Shown: positions 48,978 through 58,911, counted from the stretch's first letter. The stretch: 64,000 nt of DNA from Burkholderia sp. IMCC1007 (GCF_027257875.1 NZ_JAPVQY010000012.1:62001-126000); one strand, 5' to 3'. Numbers and translations are program-made. The notes: generated by a model not told the origin, from the letters alone.

Positions 48978-49312
48978 GCTACGCGTTGCTGATCCTCGGG
49001 ATGGCCGTCATCACCTATGCGATCCGGACGACGCTGTTCCTGTTCGGCGAGCGGCTGACTTTTCCGCCGCTCGTGCGGACCGCGCTCGGCTTCGTGCCCG
49101 TCACCGTGCTGACCGCGATCATCGTGCCGATGGTCGTCTCGCCGCACGGCGGCACGGCCGAACTGTCCTGGCGCAATGCGCAGCTCGTCGGCGCGCTCGC
49201 CGCCGTGTTCGTATCGGCAACGACGCGCCGGCCGCTGTTGACGATCGCGGTCGGGCTCGCGGTGTTCTTCGTCTGGCAAGGAATCGTGATGCCGCACTGG
49301 CTGCCGGCGTAA
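48974..49312 (+). CDS. azlD: AzlD family branched-chain amino-acid export subunit
   Basis: The 112-residue membrane protein has four hydrophobic segments and the AzlD-like start YALLILGMAVITYAIRTTLF. It starts with GTG inside the azlC stop (GTGA), so the two subunits are made together. Confidence 0.92.
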   Translation: MSYALLILGMAVITYAIRTTLFLFGERLTFPPLVRTALGFVPVTVLTAIIVPMVVSPHGGTAELSWRNAQLVGALAAVFVSATTRRPLLTIAVGLAVFFVWQGIVMPHWLPA

Positions 49313-49471
49313 GCGCGCTTCGCCGGTCGCGCTCAAGTTTGCGTGCGGCGCGCCGATATAGCGAATGAAGACCCGCCATCGGCCTCGGCGCGAACCGGTC
49401 CGTCGACGCTGCGCCCCGCCCGGTGCGTGATGCCGGCGAGCGGCCCGCGCGGGCCGCCACCGAGACGATTC

Positions 49472-50257
49472 ATGGGCCAGATCACCCTTTCCATCAAGGA
49501 CGACACCCTTGCGTCCCTGCGCAAGGACTACGATGCGTTCGTGCGCGTATCGCTGAAGCTCGACCCCCAGTTCGCGACGCCGTCGTTCGAGGATTTCCTG
49601 CGCGCCAAGCTGCTCGACAACATGGTGCCGCTGACCGAGCACGCGGTGCAGCGGATGCTCGAGGGCGGCCAGTACGCGTGGGCCAAGCGCACGCTCGACA
49701 AGGAATTCCCTGACGTCGTCGCGATCCTGATGCGGCAGGCCGGCGAATTCGGCTTCGGCTTCGCGTCGCGCTCGGAGTGGACGCCCGACGAGCTCGCGAA
49801 GGCATGCCGCGACTGGGCCAAGGCGATCGTCGCCGAAGCGCAGAGCGACGTATCGCTCGTCGATCCGCTCGCCGCGCAGATCAAGAGCGCGGTGCACGAT
49901 ATCCAGACCCTCGAGGAGATGATGCAGACGCCCGCGTGGCGACTCGCGGAGTCGCTGCGGCAGCGCATCTACGAGGCGAAGCTCGCGTGCGAGATGAGCG
50001 TCGGCAGCGCGGCGCGCGACAAGCTCGGCGAACTGCGCGGGCTCTTGCGGCTCGGTCTGTCGCACGGCTCGTTCCAGAAACAGGAAGCGCAGCAGATCAT
50101 GGAATATATGCGGCTCCTGAAACCCGAGATCTTCGTCGACGAACCGTACGACGTATTCGCGCGGCTCGCCGCATGGCTGCGCAGCGTGTTTACGCCGGCC
50201 GCCGCCGCGCGCCATGCGCCGGGACCGGGGCCGGGGCCGGACCAGCGCCGGCCATGA
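49472..50257 (+). CDS. Conserved-looking protein of unknown function
   Basis: The 261 residues are predicted to be soluble and mostly helical, with no signal peptide or membrane segment. The stretch at 1-120 (MGQITLSIKDDTLASLRKDY, then AKRTLDKEFPDVVAILMRQA) looks like an ordered domain. The tail is Ala/Pro/Gly rich. I do not recognise the family. ATG 49472 is preferred over an earlier in-frame start at 49343 because the intervening 43 residues are Arg/Pro-rich and look non-coding. It follows azlD by 159 bp and may have its own promoter. Confidence 0.7.
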   Translation: MGQITLSIKDDTLASLRKDYDAFVRVSLKLDPQFATPSFEDFLRAKLLDNMVPLTEHAVQRMLEGGQYAWAKRTLDKEFPDVVAILMRQAGEFGFGFASRSEWTPDELAKACRDWAKAIVAEAQSDVSLVDPLAAQIKSAVHDIQTLEEMMQTPAWRLAESLRQRIYEAKLACEMSVGSAARDKLGELRGLLRLGLSHGSFQKQEAQQIMEYMRLLKPEIFVDEPYDVFARLAAWLRSVFTPAAAARHAPGPGPGPDQRRP

Positions 50258-50281
50258 CGGCCGGCGCCCGCGGCCGCGCAT

Positions 50282-50318
50282 GAAAAACGGCCCGGGCCGC
50301 GCAATGCGAACCGGGCCG
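50282..50318 (-). terminator. Terminator of the small exported protein gene
   Basis: On the minus strand CGGCCCGG and CCGGGCCG pair and are followed by five T residues, about 60 bp after the stop at 50382. Confidence 0.75.
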
Positions 50319-50381
50319 CCGGATCACCGCCGTCGCGACGCGCCGTCCGCGGCGAACGTCGCGCGACGGTCGGGCACCGCT

Positions 50382-50789
50382 TTACTGCGTCGCGCCCGAT
50401 GCGGACGCACCGCCCTGCACGCCGGTCGACGCACCGGCGTCGACCGCTTCGTCACCGGCCTTCGACTTCGAGCCTGTACGGTGCTTGGTCGAGTTCGCCG
50501 CGTGCTTGCGGTGCTTCTTCGCCGAGTGGACGGACGACGCTGCCATATCGTTCGCGCCCCCCGCCGTCGCGCCGACCGCATCGCTCGCGCCGCCGACCGC
50601 GTTGCCCGACGCGTTCGCGCCGGCGCCGCCCTGCATGCCCGCACCAGCGCCTGCGCCGGCCGCCGGCGTCTGCGTCTGCACGCCGGCGCCCGCGGAGCCC
50701 TGCGTCGCGGCGCCCGTCTGCGCGAAGGCGGCCGATGTGGCGAACGCCGTCAGAGCGGCACCGAGCAGCATCGTACGAATCTTGGACAT
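50382..50789 (-). CDS. Small exported Ala/Gly-rich protein of unknown function
   Basis: The 135 residues begin with a signal peptide (MSKIRTMLLGAALTAFATSA, cleavage near AFAQ). The mature part is almost all Ala, Gly, Asn and Ser, with a basic block HSAKKHRKHAANSTKHR in the middle. ATG 50789 has a strong GGAGG site; an upstream in-frame start at 50804 would place it inside that site. No domain is recognised. The 277 bp upstream (to the S4 gene) holds no gene. Confidence 0.75.
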   Translation of the reverse strand: MSKIRTMLLGAALTAFATSAAFAQTGAATQGSAGAGVQTQTPAAGAGAGAGMQGGAGANASGNAVGGASDAVGATAGGANDMAASSVHSAKKHRKHAANSTKHRTGSKSKAGDEAVDAGASTGVQGGASASGATQ

Positions 50790-51066
50790 GACTATCCTCC
50801 TCAAGAAGTTGTGGGCGCGGAGCGCATCGATACGCTCCGTCGCGTCCCCCGCCGCAACACGCAGCAGGTACGTCGACAGACCCGCGGCCCGCGGCGTCGG
50901 TTCTTGAATCTCTCAGACTGTTACCCACCGTTTCATTTGCTGACGACTCGCTCACAGTCCTTAACAACCGCCGCGCGAGCCTGCTCACGCTGCCGCGCTC
51001 GCGTGCCGGCCCGCGGTGCCGTATGATGCGGGGCGATTCCTCCCGCGCGTCGCGCGCTCCCTCGTC

Positions 51067-51285
51067 ATGCCCAATCTGGACTTCACGCTGACCGGCGAAT
51101 ACGTCGAGCTGCACAACCTTCTCAAGATCACCGGCCTCGCGGACAGCGGCGGTACGGCGAAGATGTTCGTCGCGTCCGGTGCGGTCAAGGTCGACGGCGT
51201 GGTCGAACTGCGCAAGACTTGCAAAATCCGTGCGGGTCAGGTCGTGCTGTTCGGCGATACGCGGATCGCCGTACACGACGCGTAG
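51067..51285 (+). CDS. Small S4-domain RNA-binding protein (YbcJ-like)
   Basis: The 72-residue protein is essentially one S4 domain: YVELHNLLKITGLADSGGTAKMF and VASGAVKVDG followed by RKTCKIRAGQVV. Such proteins bind structured RNA, probably rRNA or tRNA; the target is unknown. The gene is alone, 140 bp before the MATE gene. Confidence 0.88.
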   Translation: MPNLDFTLTGEYVELHNLLKITGLADSGGTAKMFVASGAVKVDGVVELRKTCKIRAGQVVLFGDTRIAVHDA

Positions 51286-51425
51286 CCGGCGCAAGTAGCG
51301 TTCCCCTGACCGCGACATGGCCATCGGCGCGCGCGTTCGACACCGTTCGAATAAAGCCGTAAGCTAGCCGTCTCTCAAAATAAATACAGACAGCGCGGGC
51401 CCGCACCCGCGCGAGCGCCCATTCC

Positions 51426-52814
51426 ATGTCGCATTCCGGTCTTACGCGGACGGCCGCCGCGCCGCCGTCGCTGTCCAGTCATGCCGCCGATACCGCGCGC
51501 CTCGCCGCCCCGCTCGCGATCGCGCAACTCTCGCAGATGGCGATGAGCGTCACCGACACGGTGCTGCTCGGCTCGCTCGGCCCCGATTCGCTCGCGGCCG
51601 GCGGCCTCGGCGCGAACTTCTTCTTCGTCATCGTGACCGTGCTGCAGGGCGTGCTGTCGTCGGTGAGCGTGAGCGTCGCGCATGCGCGCGGCGCGCAGGC
51701 CGAACACCGGGTGCCGCACATCTACTGGACCGGCTTCGTGCTGTCCGTACTGCTCGCGATTCCGGCGATCGTCGCGCTGTCGCTGTCCGAACCGATCCTG
51801 CTGATGTTCCACGAGCCGCCGCTGCTCGCGCATCACGTCGGCGAGTACACCGGCATCCTGCGTTTCGCGGCGCTCGGCAGCCTGATCGGCGTCGGGCTGA
51901 TGCGCGCGTTCCTGCCCGCGATCGGCGCCGCGCGGCGGCTGCTGTGGGTGTCGATCGGCGGGGTCGGCGTCAACGCCGTGCTCAACTACGGGCTGATCCA
52001 CGGCGCGTTCGGCCTGCCGCGGCTCGGCTTCCTCGGCTCCGCGGTCGCGACGACCATCACGATCTGGCTGACCGCGCTCGCGCTGATCTGGCTGCTGCAC
52101 GGCCGCCAGCGGTTCCGCCATTTCGTGACAGCGGCGCGCCCGAAGCTGCCCGTGATGGGTGAGCTGATCGGCATCGGCTGGCCGGTGGCGATCACGTACG
52201 GGGTCGAATCGACGCTCTTTCTCGCGACGGGCCTGACCGTCGGCGTGCTCGGCGCAACGTCGCTCGCCGCGCATCAGATCGCGCTGAACGTCGCGTCGGT
52301 GGCGTTCATGGTGCCGCTTGCGATCGGCCAAGCCGCGAACGTGCGGGTCGGCTACTGGGTCGGCGCCGGCCAGCCGGTGGCCGCGCGCCACGCGGGCTTC
52401 GTCGCGCTCGGTCTCGGCATCGCGTTCATGTCGCTGTCGGGGCTCATGCTGATCGTCGCGCCGCATGCGATCGTCGGCCTGTACCTGCACCTCGACGACC
52501 CGGCCAACGCGGCAACCGTGTCGCTCGCCGCGTCGCTGCTCGGCATCGCCGCGGTGTTCCAGATCGTCGACGGGATGCAGACGGTCGGCTCGGGCGCACT
52601 GCGCGGGCTGCGCGATACGCGCATCCCGATGCTCGCGGCGACCTTCGGCTATTGGGGGATCGGCTTCCCGACCGGCTACTGGCTGGCGTTCCACGCGGGC
52701 CTCGGCGCGCGCGGCCTGTGGTGGGGGCTCGCGGCCGGCCTCGCGAGCGTCGCCGTGCTGATGGCATGGCGCTTCCATCTGAAGAGTGCGTCGCTCATCG
52801 CAGCGACGCGCTGA
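51426..52814 (+). CDS. MATE-family multidrug exporter
   Basis: The 462-residue membrane protein has about twelve helices and MATE motifs: LAAPLAIAQLSQMAMSVTDT, then the second repeat GWPVAITYGVESTLFLATGL and SLAAHQIALNVASVAFMVP. These pumps exchange cations or drugs for Na+ or H+. Substrates cannot be read from sequence. The NorM/DinF type is likely. Confidence 0.92.
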   Translation: MSHSGLTRTAAAPPSLSSHAADTARLAAPLAIAQLSQMAMSVTDTVLLGSLGPDSLAAGGLGANFFFVIVTVLQGVLSSVSVSVAHARGAQAEHRVPHIYWTGFVLSVLLAIPAIVALSLSEPILLMFHEPPLLAHHVGEYTGILRFAALGSLIGVGLMRAFLPAIGAARRLLWVSIGGVGVNAVLNYGLIHGAFGLPRLGFLGSAVATTITIWLTALALIWLLHGRQRFRHFVTAARPKLPVMGELIGIGWPVAITYGVESTLFLATGLTVGVLGATSLAAHQIALNVASVAFMVPLAIGQAANVRVGYWVGAGQPVAARHAGFVALGLGIAFMSLSGLMLIVAPHAIVGLYLHLDDPANAATVSLAASLLGIAAVFQIVDGMQTVGSGALRGLRDTRIPMLAATFGYWGIGFPTGYWLAFHAGLGARGLWWGLAAGLASVAVLMAWRFHLKSASLIAATR

Positions 52815-52958
52815 GCGCGACACGACGCAAAATCGCCGCCGGCGCTATGCTTGACCGTTGAAGATCCAGAACGCCGCCGTCCAGGCGGCGCGACTGCCTC
52901 ACGATACGCCCGACGCCGCGCGACGCGCGGCCTTTCCCCTTCCCAAGAGGAGTGCATC

Positions 52959-54353
52959 ATGAACGAAGCAGTTCGGATGGAACGCGACACGTTCGGCGAG
53001 ATCGCCGTGCCGGCCGACCGGCTCTGGGGCGCGCAGACCGAGCGCTCGCTGCAGAATTTCCGGATCTCGACGGAAAAACAGTCGCCCGAGCTGATCCACG
53101 CGCTCGCGATCGTCAAACGCGCGGCAGCGGCCGTCAACCAGTCGCTCGGCGTGCTCGCCGACGACAAGGCGCACGCGATCATCGAAGCCGCCGACGAAAT
53201 CATCGCGGGCAGGCATCCGCGCGAATTCCCGCTCGCGGTGTGGCAGACGGGCTCCGGCACGCAGACCAACATGAACCTGAACGAGGTGATCGCGAACCGC
53301 GCGAGCGAACTGCTCGGCGGCGAGCGCGGCGAAGCGCGCAAGGTCCACCCGAACGACGACGTGAACCGTGGCCAGTCGTCGAACGACGTGTTTCCGACCG
53401 CGATGCACGTCGCTGCCGCGTATGCGATCGTCAATCACCTGCTGCCCGCGCTGCGCACGCTGCGCACGACGCTCGACGCGAAGTCGAAGGCCTTCGCCGA
53501 CATCGTGAAGATCGGCCGCACGCACCTGCAGGACGCGACGCCGCTCACGCTCGGCCAGGAATTTTCCGGCTATGTCGCGCAACTCGACCAGGGTATCCGG
53601 CACGTCGAATCGACGCTACCGCATCTGTACGAACTGGCGCTGGGCGGCACCGCGGTCGGCACCGGGCTGAACGCGCATCCGGCGTTCGCGGTGCGCGTCG
53701 CCGACGAGATCGGCCGGCTGACGAAGCTGCCGTTCGTGACGGCGCCGAGCAAGTTCGAGGTGATGGCGGCCGCCGACGCACTGGTGTTCGCGCACGGCGC
53801 GCTGAAGACCGTCGCGGCCAGCCTGATGAAGATCGCGAACGACGTGCGCTGGCTCGCGAGCGGGCCGCGCTGCGGGCTTGGCGAACTGTCGATTCCGGAG
53901 AATGAGCCGGGCAGCTCGATCATGCCGGGCAAGGTGAATCCGACTCAGTCGGAGGCCGTGACGATGCTGTGCTGCCAGGTGTTCGGCAACGACGTGGCGG
54001 TCAACGTCGGCGGCGCGAGCGGCAACTTCGAGCTGAACGTGTTCCGGCCGATGATCGCGCACAACGTGCTGCAATCGGTGCGGCTGCTCGCCGACGGCGC
54101 GCAGAGCTTCAACGACCACTGTGCGGTGGGCATCGAGCCGAACCGCGCGCGCATCGACCTGCTGCTGAACGAATCGCTGATGCTGGTGACGGCGCTCAAC
54201 CCGCACATCGGCTACGACAAATCAGCACAGATCGCGAAGAAGGCGCACAAGGAAGGCACGACGCTGAAGGCGGCCGCGCTGGCGCTCGGTTACCTGACCG
54301 AGGCGGAATTCGATGCGTGGGTGCGACCCGAGCAGATGATCGGATCGCGGTAA
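52959..54353 (+). CDS. fumC: Class II fumarate hydratase
   Basis: FumC interconverts fumarate and malate in the TCA cycle without iron. The 464 residues contain [29 protein letters not shown], and the signature [19 protein letters not shown]-type Shine-Dalgarno precedes ATG 52959 by about 6 nt. It is a stand-alone gene 145 bp after the MATE gene. Confidence 0.97.
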   Translation: MNEAVRMERDTFGEIAVPADRLWGAQTERSLQNFRISTEKQSPELIHALAIVKRAAAAVNQSLGVLADDKAHAIIEAADEIIAGRHPREFPLAVWQTGSGTQTNMNLNEVIANRASELLGGERGEARKVHPNDDVNRGQSSNDVFPTAMHVAAAYAIVNHLLPALRTLRTTLDAKSKAFADIVKIGRTHLQDATPLTLGQEFSGYVAQLDQGIRHVESTLPHLYELALGGTAVGTGLNAHPAFAVRVADEIGRLTKLPFVTAPSKFEVMAAADALVFAHGALKTVAASLMKIANDVRWLASGPRCGLGELSIPENEPGSSIMPGKVNPTQSEAVTMLCCQVFGNDVAVNVGGASGNFELNVFRPMIAHNVLQSVRLLADGAQSFNDHCAVGIEPNRARIDLLLNESLMLVTALNPHIGYDKSAQIAKKAHKEGTTLKAAALALGYLTEAEFDAWVRPEQMIGSR

Positions 54354-54398
54354 TCCCGCGCTGACGGGCGCGGCGCGAACGCGCGGCGCCCGTGGGCG

Positions 54399-54911
54399 TC
54401 AGACCGCGCCCTTCGCCACTTCTTCGGGCTTCATCTCGACGATCTTGTCGAGCGCGGCGCGCACGTCGGCCGCGTATTTCGCGAGCACTTTCTGCTCGTC
54501 GGTCTCGGGCACGAACGGCGGCACCGGCACCGGGTTGCCGTTCTCGTCGACCGCGACGAACACGACGAGGCAGTCGGTCGTCTGACGCAGCACGCCGCCC
54601 TTCGGATCGCCGGCATGCACCGATACGTGGATGTGCATGCTGGTGCGGCCCGTCGCGACGACGCGCGCCTTCAGTTCGACGAGGTTGCCGACGAGGATCG
54701 GACGCTGGAAGCGGATGTTGCCGACGCTGACCGTCACGCAGTAGCGGCTCGACCAGACCGCCGCGCATGCATACGCGACTTCGTCGATCCACTTCATCAG
54801 CGCGCCGCCATGCACCTTGCCGCCGAAGTTCACGGACGACGGCTCGGCGAGGAAGCGGAATACGGTTTCGGTGCGGTCGAGGGCGGCCGGTACGGGGGTG
54901 GGTTGGGACAT
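54399..54911 (-). CDS. Hotdog-fold acyl-CoA thioesterase
   Basis: The 170 residues have the acyl-CoA thioesterase pattern FGGKVHGGALMKWIDEVAY, with NIRFQRPILVGNLVE, and a charged C-terminal helix. It matches the YciA/cytosolic acyl-CoA hydrolase group. Physiological substrate is unknown. It is convergent with fumC, 45 bp apart. Confidence 0.88.
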   Translation of the reverse strand: MSQPTPVPAALDRTETVFRFLAEPSSVNFGGKVHGGALMKWIDEVAYACAAVWSSRYCVTVSVGNIRFQRPILVGNLVELKARVVATGRTSMHIHVSVHAGDPKGGVLRQTTDCLVVFVAVDENGNPVPVPPFVPETDEQKVLAKYAADVRAALDKIVEMKPEEVAKGAV

Positions 54912-55040
54912 CTTGTGGCTCCAGGCGGCGGGGGCGCTGCAATCGGCGCATTATACGTTGCACTGCGACAACGCGTCGCCCTACGCGCCGCACGCACAAC
55001 CGGGTGTCGAAGCGCAATGCCCGCCGGAAACCGGGGCCCG

Positions 55041-55181
55041 TCAGCGACGCACCGTGATTCCCTGATCGATCGTCCCGTACATCTCGAGGCTGCCGCCCCG
55101 CTCGCCGGCGGCACCCGCGCCGCCCTGCGCACAGGCCGCGCAGACCAGCGCGGCCGCCAACAGGCAGAAAATCGTCTTCAT
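55041..55181 (-). CDS. Very small lipoprotein
   Basis: Only 46 residues: a lipoprotein signal MKTIFCLLAAALVCAACAQG, with the lipid-attached Cys in CAAC, then a short mature tail ending SLEMYGTIDQGITVRR. The lipobox is slightly unusual because the -3 position is Cys. The tail resembles the first strand of Burkholderia porins (TLYGVIDAGI-like). ATG 55181 is chosen over an upstream in-frame start at 55310, whose extra residues are Arg-rich. Function unknown. Confidence 0.65.
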   Translation of the reverse strand: MKTIFCLLAAALVCAACAQGGAGAAGERGGSLEMYGTIDQGITVRR

Positions 55182-55382
55182 CGTTGCATCGTGTCGCATC
55201 CGGCGGCCCACTGCCGCCGCGTCCGGCCATTCTACGCGCGCACGGCCGGCGGCCGCAGTCCGGCCCGCCGCGGCGATGCCGCGCCGGCGCCGCCTCGCCG
55301 CATTCGACATTTCACCCGAACGCGAAACATCGAATGCGCTCAGCCTCTACACTGCATTCATCCCGCCAGACGAGACACGACG

Positions 55383-56090
55383 ATGACCGATCAAGACGAC
55401 CACCACTTTCCGGGCCTGAGCCGCATCGGCGCGCTGATCGCGGATCCCGGGCGCGCCGCGATGCTATGGGTGCTGATGGACGGCAGCGCACGGCCGGCGG
55501 GCGAACTGACGATGATCGCGGGGCTGTCGCCGTCCGCCGCGAGCGCGCACCTCGCCCGCCTCACCGACGGCGGCCTGCTCGCGCTCGACGTGCGCGGCCG
55601 GCACCGCTACTACCGGCTCGCGTCGGCCGACATCGCGGCGTCGCTCGAAGCGCTCGCGAACGTCGCCCGCGCAGCGGCCCCGCATCGCCCGGTTCCGCCG
55701 CCATCGCGCACGGTGCCGGCGGAGTTGCGCTATGCGCGCACCTGCTACGACCACATGGCCGGCGAACTCGCGGTCCGGATCTTCGACGGACTCACCGCGC
55801 GCGGCTGGCTGCAGGCAAACGGCGACGAGATCGAGACCACCGAGCTCGGCGCGCAGGCACTCGCGCGCTGGGGCATCGACGTGGAGCAGCAACGCACGCG
55901 CCGGCGCCGCTTCGCATGCGGCTGCCTCGACTGGAGCGAGCGCCGCGCACATCTCGGCGGCGCACTCGGCGCGGCGCTGCTCGACAGCTTCTGCGCGCAT
56001 GGCTGGATCGAGCGCTCCGCGCGACCGCGCGTGCTGCGCGTCACCGTGCCCGGCCAGCAGATTTTCGACGGATGGCTTACGTCCGTTTGA
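55383..56090 (+). CDS. ArsR-type winged-helix regulator with a C-terminal extension
   Basis: The 235 residues begin with an ArsR-like DNA-binding domain (IADPGRAAMLWVLMDG, PAGELTMIAGLSPSAASAHLARL, GRHRYYRLA). The second half carries ARTCYDHMAGELAVRIFDGL and CGCLDWSERRAHLGGALGAAL, a motif seen in a group of ArsR-like proteins of unknown ligand. The two close cysteines of CGC could bind metal, but this is a guess. It precedes the FecR-like gene. Confidence 0.8.
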   Translation: MTDQDDHHFPGLSRIGALIADPGRAAMLWVLMDGSARPAGELTMIAGLSPSAASAHLARLTDGGLLALDVRGRHRYYRLASADIAASLEALANVARAAAPHRPVPPPSRTVPAELRYARTCYDHMAGELAVRIFDGLTARGWLQANGDEIETTELGAQALARWGIDVEQQRTRRRRFACGCLDWSERRAHLGGALGAALLDSFCAHGWIERSARPRVLRVTVPGQQIFDGWLTSV

Positions 56091-56250
56091 CGCGTGCCTT
56101 GCGCCGCACGACAACGGCGCGCGATGGACAGGTTTTGTTACATCGCGAGCCAATCGACTTACAAAACACCGAGCACTGAAACAGGCCGACCGGATATCGT
56201 GAGCTGGACGGCACGAATCGACGCGCCGCGTCCACGACAAGACGCTCAAC

Positions 56251-58806
56251 ATGGCCACCCTGTTCAAGCTGAAGCCAACCGCCCGCTGCACCCTGCTCGC
56301 GTGCGCCGCGCTGGCGACCCTGCCCCCCGCATTCGCGCAATCGACCGCTGCGGCGGCGTATGCGGCCGCTGCCGGTCAAGCGGGCGGCGACCCGCCCGGC
56401 CGCGTCGCCCGGCTCAACTACCTGTCGGGCGCGGTGACGACGGAGCCCGCAGGCACCGATACGTGGTCGTACGCTGCCGTGAACCGGCCGCTGACCACCG
56501 GCGACCAACTATGGAACGACGCTGACGCGCGCTCGGAGCTGCACATCGGGTCGACGGCCGTGCGGCTCGGCGCGTCGACGAGCGCGTCCGTGCTGAACCT
56601 GGACGACACGACGACCCAGCTGAAGGTCGGCCTCGGCACGGTGTCGACGCACGTGCGCGAGCTGCCGTCCGGCGGCTCGTATGAAATCGACACGCCGAAT
56701 CTCGCGCTCGGCATCGGCGGCCCCGGCGACTATCGCGTCGACGTCGCGCCTAACGGCACGAGCACGACGGTGACGGTGCGCAGCGGCACGGCAACGGTCT
56801 ACGGCAGCAACGGACAGTATCCGCTGTCGGCCGGGCAGCGAGTCGTGTTCACCGGCACCGACCTGCAGATCGCGCAACAATCCGGGGCGCCGGCGCCCGA
56901 TGCGCTCGACCAGTGGGCCGCCAGCCGCGACGCGGCCGAGGAACGCTCGGTGTCCGCCCGCTACGTGTCGCGCGACATCCCCGGCTATCAGGATCTCGAC
57001 GCGAACGGCACGTGGCGAGAAACGCCGAATTACGGCGCGGTCTGGGTGCCGAACGACACGCCGGCCGACTGGGCGCCCTATCACGACGGGCATTGGATCT
57101 GGCAGGCGCCGTGGGGCTGGACTTGGGTCGACGACGCCCCGTGGGGCTTCGCGCCGTATCACTACGGCCGCTGGGCCTATGTCGACGACAGCTGGGCGTG
57201 GGTGCCCGGCGCGATGGCCGTCAGCCAGCCGCCCGTCTATGCGCCGGCACTCGTCGCGTTCGTCGGCGGTGGCGGCGGCCCCGACTGGAGCGTCGCGCTG
57301 ACGGTCGGCGGCGTCGCCGCGGCCGGCTGCGCATGGTTCGCGCTCGGCCCCGGTGAAGCGTGGCACCCGGGCTGGGGCGGCTGGAGCCCGCATTACTACG
57401 ATCGCGTGAACCGGAACATCGTGGTGAACAACGTCACGGTGAACAAGATCGTCAACGTGACGAACATCACCAACATCACCAACATCAACAAGACGTACGT
57501 GAACTTCCGCGCGCCGCATGCGATCACGGCCGTACCGGCGTCGGCATTCGTGCACGGCCAGCCTGTCGCGCACTTCGCGCAGCACGTCGATCCGCGGCAA
57601 TGGCGCAACGCGCACGTGACGCCCGGTACGCCCGGCATCGCGCCGGTGCGCCAGAGCTTTACCGGGGCGCTGCGCACCGCCAGCTACCGTCCGCCGGCGG
57701 CGATCGGACAGCATCCGTTCGTCGCGACGCGGAATCCGGCCGTACCGGCCGCCTATCGCGACCAGGCGGCCGCGCATCTCGCCCGGCAAGGCGAGCACGT
57801 GCCCGGCGCGGGCGCGCCGGTCGTGAAGACCACCGTGCCGCCGGACTATGCGGCGCGCCAAGTCCATGTGCCGGGCAATCCGAAAGGCGGCGCTTGGGCG
57901 ATGCGCAACGTGCAACTCGTGAATCCGCACGGCCCCGTCGTGCAGCCGGCTCATGCGCCGCGCGAAGCCGAGCCCGCTCATGCTCAGGCTCAGGCTCAGG
58001 CTCAGGCCGCGGCGCCGGGTATGCCGATGCAGGCCATGGCGAACGTGGCGCGGCCCGCGAACGGTGCGGCACCCGATGCAGCGCGCTTTGCCAACGGCGG
58101 CACGCCGCAGCCGCCGGGCCGCGAGACCCCGCATTCGGCGTTCGCCCCGGGCAACACCGTCCCGCACCCGCCAGCCGCCGGCAACGGTCCGGACGAACGC
58201 GGCACGCCGCATGCAGCCGCCACGCCGACGCCCGTCTGGATGCAGCCGCACACGCCCATGGAACGTCAGCGCCCGACGCCGCCGACCGCGCTGCACGCGG
58301 CGGGACAGAACGCGCTGCCGCCCGTGCGCAGCGCGGCGCTGGTGCCGCATCCGGAAAACACGCCGGGCGAACCCGGCATGCGCCAGGAAATGCCGCGCGC
58401 GTTGCCGCAACCGCGACCCGACACGACCGCGCAGATGTCGCAACCGCGGCCGCACCCTGATTTCGCGGCGCCGGCCCCGCATTCGCAACCGCGACCGGAA
58501 CGGGCCGTCCCGGCACCGCAACCACGTCCTGACTATGGGCAACCGGCACCGCGCCACGAAGTCGCGCCGCCGCGCGTGAACGAGTATCGGCCGCCCGCGC
58601 CGGCCGCGCACCCCGTGCCGCGACCGCAGCCGCCGGCACCGCGCATGGAGCCACGGCCGTCGATGCCCGCCCCGCGCATGGAGCCGCGCCCGATGCCCGC
58701 GCCGCACATGGAACCGCGGCCGCAGGCGGCGCCGGCACCGCACGTCGAAGCGCCCCACCAGGGCAATCCGCCAGCGGGCGGTCACGAGGAGCGACGCCGC
58801 CAGTAA
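56251..58806 (+). CDS. FecR-domain protein with Trp/Pro-rich repeats and a long proline-rich tail
   Basis: The 851-residue exported protein has a signal peptide (about 1-30, ending PPAFAQ), a FecR-like beta domain (about 50-205), and a Trp/Tyr/Pro-rich segment at about 255-365 (YGAVWVPNDTPADWAPY, GHWIWQAPWGWTWVDD) typical of DUF6600 proteins. A striking Asn/Val/Thr block follows near 390-420 (VVNNVTVNKIVNV), and then over 400 residues rich in Pro, Ala and His, including AHAQAQAQAQ. It lacks a C-terminal anchor. Such proteins are probably extracytoplasmic structural or sensor proteins; the role here is unknown. Confidence 0.85.
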   Translation: MATLFKLKPTARCTLLACAALATLPPAFAQSTAAAAYAAAAGQAGGDPPGRVARLNYLSGAVTTEPAGTDTWSYAAVNRPLTTGDQLWNDADARSELHIGSTAVRLGASTSASVLNLDDTTTQLKVGLGTVSTHVRELPSGGSYEIDTPNLALGIGGPGDYRVDVAPNGTSTTVTVRSGTATVYGSNGQYPLSAGQRVVFTGTDLQIAQQSGAPAPDALDQWAASRDAAEERSVSARYVSRDIPGYQDLDANGTWRETPNYGAVWVPNDTPADWAPYHDGHWIWQAPWGWTWVDDAPWGFAPYHYGRWAYVDDSWAWVPGAMAVSQPPVYAPALVAFVGGGGGPDWSVALTVGGVAAAGCAWFALGPGEAWHPGWGGWSPHYYDRVNRNIVVNNVTVNKIVNVTNITNITNINKTYVNFRAPHAITAVPASAFVHGQPVAHFAQHVDPRQWRNAHVTPGTPGIAPVRQSFTGALRTASYRPPAAIGQHPFVATRNPAVPAAYRDQAAAHLARQGEHVPGAGAPVVKTTVPPDYAARQVHVPGNPKGGAWAMRNVQLVNPHGPVVQPAHAPREAEPAHAQAQAQAQAAAPGMPMQAMANVARPANGAAPDAARFANGGTPQPPGRETPHSAFAPGNTVPHPPAAGNGPDERGTPHAAATPTPVWMQPHTPMERQRPTPPTALHAAGQNALPPVRSAALVPHPENTPGEPGMRQEMPRALPQPRPDTTAQMSQPRPHPDFAAPAPHSQPRPERAVPAPQPRPDYGQPAPRHEVAPPRVNEYRPPAPAAHPVPRPQPPAPRMEPRPSMPAPRMEPRPMPAPHMEPRPQAAPAPHVEAPHQGNPPAGGHEERRRQ

Positions 58807-58824
58807 CCGTCTGCGATGAAGCGA

Positions 58825-58858
58825 GAAGGCCCGGCCGGCTGATGCCGGTCGGGCCTTC
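58825..58858. terminator. Hairpin between the FecR-like gene and convergent thyA
   Basis: GAAGGCCCGGCCGGC-tgat-GCCGGTCGGGCCTTC pairs over 15 bp with one G-T. It lies between convergent genes but has no T-run. Confidence 0.6.
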
Positions 58859-58911
58859 ATCCTGCTGCCGGGCGGCATCGCGTGTCGCGCGCCGCCCGGC
58901 TCGGCGGGTCG

